From Lentisphaeria bacterium UBA1829 (GTDB taxonomy: Bacteria; Verrucomicrobiota; Lentisphaeria; Victivallales; UBA1829): DNA of 6,185 nt. The notes beneath the pieces were generated by a model that was not told the DNA's origin, did no database searches, and was given only the letters and a program-made list of their open reading frames with translations. The stretch covers positions 1,580 to 7,764 of the forward strand of contig DDJH01000132.1 in assembly GCA_002338895.1 (NCBI GenBank), given 5' to 3'. This document shows, piece by piece, positions 1 to 5,541 of this stretch. Position numbers and translations under genes: made by a program. Positions within the stretch are counted from its first letter, which is position 1. Each line of letters opens with the position of its first letter.

Positions 1-1935
1 CAGGTTTCTATTTTTCAGATCCTGCGATGCGTTGCGGATGTTGTGAAGAATCGTGTTCTCGTTGATGAGGCTGAGCCCGATGAAGACGGGATCGTCTTTC
101 CAGGCAAAGCCGGTATACGGATTGACATGATTCAGAAGGGCGGCGGAGAATTTCTTCAGATTGTCCGCAACTTCCGGATGGATCATCGCGGCCAGTTTGT
201 AGTCCCCCTGAAATCCGGGGAGGGGCTTGAACTCGTTCTTCCGGATCGGACGCGCGGTGAAAAGATCAAGCGTAATATAAATTCCCCGTTTTTTAAGACA
301 GAAGACAAGATACTCGAGTTTATCCAGCTGTTTCATGTCAATGGTGGCGCTGTCCTCGGCATTTTTCAGAATCAGATCGCGGTCAAAGTGATGAAGGCGG
401 ATTGCATTGTAGCCAATGCGCGCAAGCCGCTCCGCAATCAGTTCCGCCTCCTCTCTGCTGAGGTAGTTCGCCCAGAACGCGAGATTGGCCCCATAGAAGC
501 GCTGGCGCTTTCCCGGACGTTTTTCAAATTCAAAATGTCCGTCCGAAGTCGTTTTGATCCTGCCGTATTTTCCAGCGGGAGCGTCCAGCAGGAACGAGAA
601 GTCAAGTGCGCTGCCCTTTTCCACAGAGCGGTCCGTTTCCACGACTCTCCATTCGGCGTTTCGCATCACAATGTGTTTTTTCTCCTTCCGGACAGGAAGA
701 ACCACCTTCTGCGGAGAGCTCGTCGCCGCTGTGATGAGCCACACCGATTTCCCGGTGGAGCGGAAAACAAGGCGCTTCAAGGGGCGTGCCGGTATTTCAA
801 AGCGGCTCATGTAAAGCCCGACGGGACTTTCATTATTGAATTCGCTCCAGAGGAGGAGCGCATTCGGCTTCGCGGTCGGCATCCACCAGTTGCCGATATC
901 CAGGTCGGATTTGACTTCCCTGCGGAATGTGGTGCCATCCGTGTATTCAAAGAGAATGTCGCCGATAACCGATGGCTTTTTCGTCGGCCAGGCAATGGCA
1001 TGAAGCAGAAAGAGCGTTCCGATGCTCCTGCCGTTCAGATTCACCGATGCGGTACGTGGAAAATACATCCGGTCTCCTCCGGCGAGAACAATACAGGATT
1101 TCCCATTGTTCTTTTCCGGATCAAGTATCGTGAAAAAAAGCGGTTTTGCCGCGAGTTTTCCCGGCTTGAGAATCCGCAGGTCATTGGAAGGACCCTGGTC
1201 GGTCCATCCGCCCTTGCGGTCGCCTGCAATTTCGTCACGGAAGCCCATGTTGGCGCTTTGTTTCAGATCCAGCGTTTCGAATTTGTACGGTTCAAACTTC
1301 AAGCTGATTTCCTGTGAGCTCTGCTTCAGCCGTGGGGTCGTTTCGGGAAACAGCAGGCGCAGGGAGAACATCTCCTGTTTGAACTGCCGGACATCCAGAA
1401 GCTGAACTCGGGTCGGTTTCTTCAGAGAGATTGTCAGAATTCCGGTGTCCAGCGGAAGGCGGAGTTTTTCAATATCGTTTGCCGTGAACAGCGATCCGGT
1501 GCGATAGGTTTCCGGCAGTTCGACCTCTTTGCCGCCGATTCCGATCTTTTTCCCCGCGTTGTTCCATGCGGGCAGTTCTATTTGAATGGCGCAGAGAGCC
1601 GTCGGAACCGGCTGATCCGCTTTCAGCGTGTAAGAGAGACGGAGATTGTTTCGATCTCCGGTCTCCATGATCTCCAGAAGATTGATTTTCCTGTCAATGC
1701 CGCGCAGATTCCAGATTCCGGAATAAAGGTTTCGTTTTCCTCCGTTTTCCCGGCGGAACTGGAATTCATGTCCCCGCTGCCGGTTGGGGTACCATTTGTC
1801 GCTCCAGTGATGGAGCTGGAAAACCGTGCTTCCGTCGATTTTCAGGGTGCCGTCCTTGGCAATGTCGTATTGTCCCTGGAGTGAGGCGGCAAGACCGCAT
1901 GCAATCAGGAGAGTCGAGATTGTTTTCTTCAACAT
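1..1935 (-). CDS. Secreted glycoside hydrolase, clan GH-A (GH5-like), C-terminally cut by window edge
   Basis: The frame starts at ATG 1935-1933 and stays open for 645 codons to base 1; I checked every codon and found no stop. A Shine-Dalgarno-like GAAAGG lies 9 nt upstream. Residues 1-22 form a secretion signal: Lys3-Lys4, a hydrophobic stretch, then either an SPI cut near Gly21 or an LIAC lipobox at Cys13. Residues ~24-225 look beta-rich and are not recognised. Residues ~226-410 carry a motif I associate with accessory domains of such enzymes: GFRDE at 231-235, GGWTDQGP at 242-249, Trp316 and a WW pair at 350-351. The catalytic domain starts near 480 (YGANLAFW 481-488), with RLHHFD 513-518 and GLSLINEN 620-627. 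Asn625-Glu626 fits the clan GH-A acid/base pair at the end of strand beta-4. The nucleophile Glu lies beyond the edge. By family it should hydrolyse glycosidic bonds outside the cytoplasm; the substrate is not predictable. It is the third gene of the regulator/pseudopilin operon, 21 bp after the pseudopilin stop. Confidence 0.88.
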   Translation of the reverse strand, partial: MLKKTISTLLIACGLAASLQGQYDIAKDGTLKIDGSTVFQLHHWSDKWYPNRQRGHEFQFRRENGGKRNLYSGIWNLRGIDRKINLLEIMETGDRNNLRLSYTLKADQPVPTALCAIQIELPAWNNAGKKIGIGGKEVELPETYRTGSLFTANDIEKLRLPLDTGILTISLKKPTRVQLLDVRQFKQEMFSLRLLFPETTPRLKQSSQEISLKFEPYKFETLDLKQSANMGFRDEIAGDRKGGWTDQGPSNDLRILKPGKLAAKPLFFTILDPEKNNGKSCIVLAGGDRMYFPRTASVNLNGRSIGTLFLLHAIAWPTKKPSVIGDILFEYTDGTTFRREVKSDLDIGNWWMPTAKPNALLLWSEFNNESPVGLYMSRFEIPARPLKRLVFRSTGKSVWLITAATSSPQKVVLPVRKEKKHIVMRNAEWRVVETDRSVEKGSALDFSFLLDAPAGKYGRIKTTSDGHFEFEKRPGKRQRFYGANLAFWANYLSREEAELIAERLARIGYNAIRLHHFDRDLILKNAEDSATIDMKQLDKLEYLVFCLKKRGIYITLDLFTARPIRKNEFKPLPGFQGDYKLAAMIHPEVADNLKKFSAALLNHVNPYTGFAWKDDPVFIGLSLINENTILHNIRNASQDLKNRNL

Positions 1936-1944
1936 GAAATAAGA

Positions 1945-1950
1945 CCTTTC
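1945..1950 (-). promoter_or_regulatory. Ribosome binding site of the glycoside hydrolase
   Basis: The minus strand reads GAAAGG, ending 9 nt before the ATG at 1935. It supports this start over the adjacent TTG codon at 1932-1930. It lies in the 21-bp gap after the pseudopilin stop, where there is no room for a separate promoter or terminator. Confidence 0.55.
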
Positions 1951-1956
1951 GCTCTA

Positions 1957-2739
1957 TCAGTTTTTCCAGTTTCCATTATACGGACGTGTCGCATCGGGAT
2001 AATAGAAGTAAGGTGCGAGTTCATTTTCATTGCCCCAGCGGGAGTAGTGCTGCTGGTTGTTGGCGGCGACATGACCATCCACCGTCAGGTAGTTGTGGGT
2101 TCCTCCGTGCGGAAAGATCGCAAGGCTGCATCGCCAGTTGCGTCCGGCCAGATCCATGGAGTTGTCGCTGTTGATCATGACGGAGGAGGGCGATTTGACT
2201 TTCCCCATCCGGAGCCACGGATTGAGTCCGGGACTCAGATAAATGTTTTGTCCATATCCGCCGTAACCGATTTCATAGAGATTTTCATCGGTCCAGATTG
2301 TTGCGGGATCTCCTCCAATCTTGGCCCCCAGCTGGTACGCCGGACAGAGCGGAACCGAGTAATAAATCTCCGGTTTCGGCCGTTTTCCGAAAAATCCGTC
2401 GTTGCCTTCGTAGAGTCCCCGGTTGTGTTTCATCAGAAACAGTGCCGGAGCATAGCTTCCAAGCGCAATTGGCCAGCGGATGCACAATCCTTCTCCATAT
2501 GCGCCGAAGGAGGCGTAGCTGCTGTTTTCAATTCGCGCCGGGGAAATGAAATCCTGATTGTCCGCGGAATACAGATGCTGTGCGGCTCCCATCTGCTTCA
2601 GCTGGCTGATGCAGGATGCGCTTTGCGCTTTGACTTTTGCCTGGTTCAGGGCCGGAAGCAGAAGTCCGGCAAGAATTGCGATAATCGCAATGACGACCAG
2701 AAGTTCTATCAGTGTGAAATTTTGGACTCTTCGTTGCAT
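1957..2739 (-). CDS. Prepilin-type N-terminal cleavage/methylation protein with H-X9-DG motif (pseudopilin-like)
   Basis: This is a 260-residue protein. ATG at 2739 is preferred to the TTG at 2742 because AGGAG lies 7 nt before the ATG but only 4 nt before the TTG. Residues 1-7 form a short basic leader (two Arg). The prepilin segment begins at Phe8 (FTLIELL 8-14, with Glu12 at the +5 position) and continues as an uninterrupted hydrophobic helix to about residue 31. The helix should place the protein in the inner membrane or in a type II secretion/type IV pilus-like fibre after peptidase cleavage. A conserved Cys43 and a later LCP motif precede the H-X9-DG motif, exactly His211, nine residues, Asp221-Gly222. 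This matches the prepilin-associated H-X9-DG family, abundant in Lentisphaerota and Planctomycetes, whose function is unknown. The residue before the predicted cut is Asn7, not the usual Gly. The gene is coupled to the upstream regulator (TGATG junction) and followed by a secreted hydrolase, so a role in enzyme export, surface display or glycan contact is plausible but inferred. Confidence 0.92.
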   Translation of the reverse strand: MQRRVQNFTLIELLVVIAIIAILAGLLLPALNQAKVKAQSASCISQLKQMGAAQHLYSADNQDFISPARIENSSYASFGAYGEGLCIRWPIALGSYAPALFLMKHNRGLYEGNDGFFGKRPKPEIYYSVPLCPAYQLGAKIGGDPATIWTDENLYEIGYGGYGQNIYLSPGLNPWLRMGKVKSPSSVMINSDNSMDLAGRNWRCSLAIFPHGGTHNYLTVDGHVAANNQQHYSRWGNENELAPYFYYPDATRPYNGNWKN

Positions 2740-3860
2740 CAAGGCTCTCCTTTCCTTTGTTTTCCATTGATTTTTGCAACTGTTTTGCGTTCAATCAGAC
2801 GGCAAGGCAGAAATTCCTGATGCCTGCCGTGGTTCTTCTCCTCAAGCAGAATCTCCGCCGCGCGAACCCCGATTTCCCGGAATGGCTGCCGCACCGTGGT
2901 CAGATGAAACGTGGCGGCAAATATTTCATCATCAAACCCAATGATGGACAGATCGTCGGGAACGGTCTTCCCCAGTTTGCCCAGTTCGTCCATGACGTTG
3001 AGGGCAAGAAAGTCATGGGAACAGATGATCGCCGTCGGCGGATCGGGAAGAGCCAGCAGTTCATGGATCCGTTGTCTGCCCTGTTCGTGAAGAGGAACAT
3101 TCTCAATGACCGTATGAAGCTCCGGAATCAGCGGAAGTCCCTGGCGGCGGAGTTCATCACAGATCCCGCTGAACCGCTGATCCGCCGTATAGACACTGCT
3201 GAAAACCCGGATGCTCCCGATCCGCCGATGTCCCGATTCAACAAGATAACGGACAATTTCCCGTTCCGCCGTATAACCGTCGCTTCCCACAAAGTTCCCG
3301 CGGATGACGCCGTTTTCCGCCACCGGCGAATCCACCACCACATATTTGATTCCCGTCTGGTCGAGACCGTCCAGAATCCGGCTGTTGATGTCGTAATAAT
3401 TCGGCAGAATGACCGGGGAAAACAAAATGCCGGCACAGGAATCCGGCTCAATCCGTTCCAGAACCTGCCTGACTTTTTCCTGCGAGTCCGCGATGTTGTA
3501 AACAGCCAGCTCAAGTCCGTGACGGAACAGTACGGATTCCATCCCTTCCAGAAGCTGAAAATTGAATTCGCCTTTCCGCATGGACACAAGAAAAAGAACT
3601 TTCGTCTTCTCCGCCGTCGGAACCTTTCCCGAACGATCGCTTGTCACTCCGTTCGAAACAAAACTGCCGACTCCCGGCCGCTGTTCCAGAATGCCTTCCG
3701 CCACCAGCTCCCGAAGTCCGCTGCGGACCGTTCCGCGCGAAACATTCAGCTCCTCCGCCAGTTCGTGTTCCGTCGGCAGACGATTCCCCGCCGTATACTT
3801 CCCCTCCGAAATCATGCGCCGGATCCCGCTGATGACTTTTGTCCGCTGTGTCTTCTGCAT
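2739..3860 (-). CDS. GntR-type HTH / LacI-type sugar-binding transcriptional regulator
   Basis: This is a 373-residue cytoplasmic DNA-binding regulator. Residues ~4-70 form a GntR-family winged helix: [14 protein letters not shown] at 25-38, the recognition region [14 protein letters not shown] at 39-52, and the wing RPGVGSFV at 61-68. After a short linker, residues ~86-365 form a LacI/periplasmic-binding-protein-like effector domain. Its hallmarks are TKVLFLVS at 86-93, GHRRIG at 210-215, the [12 protein letters not shown] stretch at 300-311 and TTVRQP at 321-326. This GntR-plus-LacI fusion is the layout of AraR-type sugar-responsive repressors; the ligand is probably a mono- or oligosaccharide released by the downstream hydrolase, which is inference. 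The ATG at 3860 follows AGGA by 6 nt. It is the first gene of its operon. A sigma-70-like promoter and palindromic sites precede it, so autorepression is likely. No truncation or frameshift is seen. Confidence 0.93.
   Translation of the reverse strand: MQKTQRTKVISGIRRMISEGKYTAGNRLPTEHELAEELNVSRGTVRSGLRELVAEGILEQRPGVGSFVSNGVTSDRSGKVPTAEKTKVLFLVSMRKGEFNFQLLEGMESVLFRHGLELAVYNIADSQEKVRQVLERIEPDSCAGILFSPVILPNYYDINSRILDGLDQTGIKYVVVDSPVAENGVIRGNFVGSDGYTAEREIVRYLVESGHRRIGSIRVFSSVYTADQRFSGICDELRRQGLPLIPELHTVIENVPLHEQGRQRIHELLALPDPPTAIICSHDFLALNVMDELGKLGKTVPDDLSIIGFDDEIFAATFHLTTVRQPFREIGVRAAEILLEEKNHGRHQEFLPCRLIERKTVAKINGKQRKGEP
2747..2751 (-). promoter_or_regulatory. Ribosome binding site deciding the pseudopilin start
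   Basis: AGGAG on the minus strand lies inside the 3' end of the regulator gene, 7 nt before ATG 2739. The regulator stop (TGA, 2741-2739) shares its last base with this ATG. Ribosomes finishing the regulator could therefore re-initiate directly, which argues for co-expression of the two proteins. Confidence 0.7.
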
Positions 3861-3866
3861 TTCTTT

Positions 3867-3870
3867 TCCT
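3867..3870 (-). promoter_or_regulatory. Ribosome binding site of the regulator
   Basis: The minus strand reads AGGA followed by a 6-nt A-rich spacer and the ATG at 3860. It fixes the start chosen for the regulator, which also places the winged helix right at the N-terminus as is usual in the family. Confidence 0.65.
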
Positions 3871-3890
3871 GTTTTTCATTTCTCTTTTAC

Positions 3891-3918
3891 ATTATACAAT
3901 ATTTCCCAGAAAAAACAA
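3891..3918 (-). promoter_or_regulatory. Predicted sigma-70-type promoter of the regulator/pseudopilin/hydrolase operon
   Basis: On the minus strand a -35-like TTGTTT (3918-3913) and a perfect -10 TATAAT (3896-3891) are separated by 16 nt. Transcription would begin near 3884, giving a leader of about 24 nt before the ATG at 3860. A nine-base A run (complement of 3943-3951) lies upstream and could act like an UP element. The -10 box is embedded in a copy of the operator-like sequence at 3892-3903. The prediction is by eye, with no mapped transcript. Confidence 0.6.
3892..3903. promoter_or_regulatory. Operator-like half copy overlapping the -10 box
   Basis: TTATACAATATT is an exact 12-nt match to the first two thirds of the perfect palindrome at 3959-3976; the remaining arm has diverged. 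It covers most of the -10 box, so a protein bound here would block RNA polymerase. The most likely ligand is the adjacent GntR/LacI-type regulator, by inference from position. Because the sequence is AT-rich and contains the -10 box, part of the similarity could be coincidence. Confidence 0.45.
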
Positions 3919-3958
3919 GATGGAAAAGACAAAAATGTTTAATTTTTTTTTATAATAG

Positions 3959-3976
3959 TTATACAATATTGTATAA
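3959..3976. promoter_or_regulatory. Perfect 18-bp palindrome, candidate operator of the regulator
   Basis: TTATACAATATTGTATAA is identical to its reverse complement over all 18 bases, as expected for a site bound by a symmetric GntR-type dimer. Its centre lies 67 bp upstream of the centre of the related site over the -10 box, about 84 bp before the predicted transcription start. This spacing would allow looping or cooperative binding. It sits just past the T tract of the upstream operon's terminator, so it could in principle be read as a weak hairpin, but an AT-only stem makes that less likely. Confidence 0.6.
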
Positions 3977-3980
3977 TTTA

Positions 3981-4053
3981 AAGAAAGAAAAAAGGACGGA
4001 AAGACATCGTACCGGCGTTCTGCCGGGGGGAGAGGGAGAGTGTCTTTCCGTCC
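3981..4053 (-). terminator. Rho-independent terminator of the ABC exporter/HlyD operon
   Basis: The arms TGTCTTTCCGTCC (4041-4053) and GGACGGAAAGACA (3994-4006) are perfectly complementary over 13 bp. On the minus strand the hairpin is followed directly by a T-rich run (3993-3981, two C interruptions). The 34-nt loop contains a second small hairpin, CCGGC (4012-4016) with GCCGG (4022-4026) and a 5-nt loop. The stem begins only 6 bp after the HlyD-type stop codon. On the plus strand no T run follows the hairpin, so it should work in one direction only. It separates the two transcription units. Confidence 0.88.
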
Positions 4054-4059
4054 GGGGGG

Positions 4060-5523
4060 TTATTTTGAATCCGGCTTTGCCGGGGAGGCGGATGCTGGAT
4101 CGTTCGTATTTTTGCCGGAGTCCGGTTTCTTTTTATCTCTGACCGGCAGGGATTGTTTCTCGCTGATCCGGATGGCAGGATTCTCTGCCTTCCTGCCGGG
4201 GGCTGGTTTCTTTTCGATTGGGATCGGCAGAGGTTTTTTGTCATCCATTCGGAGCGCAGGAGCTGCCTTCTTGTCAGGCTCGGATTTTTTCCCGTCCGCG
4301 GCGGTTGCCGAAGGGAGCTTCTCCGCAGGGTGCGCCGCGCTTGTTCCGGTATCTTTCCCGGCGGATTCCCGATTCGGGGAAGCGGGAAGAATGCGCTGGA
4401 ATTTTTTACGGAAATCCAGCCCGTGCCGCTGGAGATAGTCCTTGCTCCGGATGCCGAGAAGCGCGAAGATGATGCGTTCGCGGCCGGTGATGATGGTAAT
4501 CTCGCAGCCGGAACCGAAACGCAGCGGCTGGGGCTCCCCGGTCAGAATGATCTTGACCGGATAATAGTTCTGCCCGTTGATTTCCACGGGAAGCTGATAG
4601 ATCAGATCGACTTTCCCGTGAAAATAACCGTAGTCCAGATAATTGTACTGCTTGCTGGTGATTCGCGCGGGCTGACCGGGCTCAACCTTGAAAATCTGTT
4701 TTTCATTGATGAGGGCGATCACTTTTTTGTTCTGGTTGGCGGCGAACTTGATGATGACGTCCCCTTTTTCATAATATCCGCCGGGTCTGGGGGGAATGTC
4801 CGTGAGGATTCCCGCGTCGGGCGCGCACATGACATAGTCTTCAAGATGCCGTTCGGCCATGGCCAGCTCATCCAGTTTGCCGGCCCGCTTCTGGCGGAGA
4901 AGATCCAGTTCCTGTTTTGCCTTGTCGAGAATTTCCGCGGCCATGCCGTCCTGAAGTTTCTGCCAGTCCTCTTCGAGTCTCTGCACCGTCATGGTGTTGC
5001 CGAGGTGCTCCATTTCGATTTTGAGGAATTCGCGGCGGGAGATGACTTTCTGTCCGTAGAGTTTTTTGTAGACCTCCACTTCATGCTGCGACCGGGTGAG
5101 ACGCTCCCTGGCCTCTTTCAGCTGGAGTCGCGTATGGCGGTAATAGGCGGGAAGCGGATCCTTCTGAAGAAGTTTGAAGTCCTTCTCTTTGACGGCAATG
5201 GTGAGTTCGAGTTCCTTGAGCTGGTTTTTCAGCACGGTGATGCGGTCGCGCTGATTGCGGTCGTCGAATTCGAGGAGTTTTTCTCCGCGCTCGACAAATT
5301 CCCCTTCGTGGCGGATAATCCGGACGGTCCGTGCGCTGACCAGCGCCTTCAGATCGTAGTCGCGGATTCCGGTGACGGTTCCGTTGCCCATCACCTCGTC
5401 GTCCATATACCCGAACAGCATAAAGGAGAACATGATGATGACCAGGACCAGAATGACATAGACGATTCTCCGGAATACCTTCAGCTGTTCCCGGATACGG
5501 ATTCTGTTCTGCTGCAGATTCAT
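4060..5523 (-). CDS. HlyD-family periplasmic adaptor (membrane fusion protein) with long Lys/Pro-rich C-terminal tail
   Basis: This is a 487-residue protein starting at ATG 5523 behind a strong GGGAGG (7-nt spacing). A short basic cytoplasmic N-terminus precedes one transmembrane helix at about 19-40. The first half of the split biotinyl-lipoyl domain follows (~47-88, with the VRIIRHEGEFVERGEKLLEF region at 67-86). Next is a long charged alpha-helical hairpin (~90-230), then the second lipoyl half (~231-262, CAPDAGIL at 233-240, GGYYEKGD at 248-255) and a beta-barrel/membrane-proximal part (~265-355). This order is diagnostic for adaptors that bridge an inner-membrane exporter to the outer membrane. 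The gene lies 18 bp downstream of an ABC exporter, so the pair probably forms a type I-like pump; substrate unknown, no TolC-like gene visible. Residues ~380-487 are an atypical low-complexity tail rich in Lys, Pro, Ala and Asp, with an internal duplication, probably disordered in the periplasm. Confidence 0.9.
   Translation of the reverse strand: MNLQQNRIRIREQLKVFRRIVYVILVLVIIMFSFMLFGYMDDEVMGNGTVTGIRDYDLKALVSARTVRIIRHEGEFVERGEKLLEFDDRNQRDRITVLKNQLKELELTIAVKEKDFKLLQKDPLPAYYRHTRLQLKEARERLTRSQHEVEVYKKLYGQKVISRREFLKIEMEHLGNTMTVQRLEEDWQKLQDGMAAEILDKAKQELDLLRQKRAGKLDELAMAERHLEDYVMCAPDAGILTDIPPRPGGYYEKGDVIIKFAANQNKKVIALINEKQIFKVEPGQPARITSKQYNYLDYGYFHGKVDLIYQLPVEINGQNYYPVKIILTGEPQPLRFGSGCEITIITGRERIIFALLGIRSKDYLQRHGLDFRKKFQRILPASPNRESAGKDTGTSAAHPAEKLPSATAADGKKSEPDKKAAPALRMDDKKPLPIPIEKKPAPGRKAENPAIRISEKQSLPVRDKKKPDSGKNTNDPASASPAKPDSK
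4124..4260 (-). repeat. 81-bp-spaced tandem duplication inside the HlyD-type tail
   Basis: Bases 4124-4179 and 4205-4260 align without gaps at a spacing of exactly 81 bp (27 codons) and match at 38 of 56 positions by my count. They encode residues 449-467 and 422-440, which share the pattern P-A-(I/L)-R, then an acidic residue and Lys, then L-P, ending in K-K-P. Divergence at both DNA and protein level suggests an old in-frame duplication that kept its composition. Confidence 0.65.
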
Positions 5524-5530
5524 GATGGTG

Positions 5531-5536
5531 CCTCCC
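5531..5536 (-). promoter_or_regulatory. Ribosome binding site of the HlyD-family adaptor
   Basis: GGGAGG on the minus strand lies 7 nt before ATG 5523, within the short gap after the ABC exporter stop (TAG, 5544-5542). It is the strongest such site in the window and supports efficient translation from a shared transcript. Confidence 0.75.
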
Positions 5537-5541
5537 GTTTC

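Noticed and set aside
43..1317. Long plus-strand frame of 424 codons
   Set aside because: It is antisense to the well-supported hydrolase, lacks any recognisable domain and has no convincing ribosome binding site; it exists because the opposite strand is GC-biased by codon.
3951..3977. Two TATAAT hexamers on the plus strand (3951-3956 and 3972-3977)
   Set aside because: No suitable -35 box lies upstream of either and no plus-strand gene follows; they are by-products of the AT-rich palindrome region.
2757..4142. Long plus-strand frame of 461 codons
   Set aside because: It lies antisense to the regulator, crosses the control region and terminator, and ends inside the HlyD-type tail; its composition (His/Arg/Pro/Phe-rich) is typical of a shadow frame.
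4040..4438. Plus-strand frame with a purine-rich stretch before a GTG at 4040
   Set aside because: The purine run is the loop of the terminator, and the frame is antisense to the HlyD-type tail; Ser/Phe/Gly-rich composition mirrors its Lys/Pro codons.
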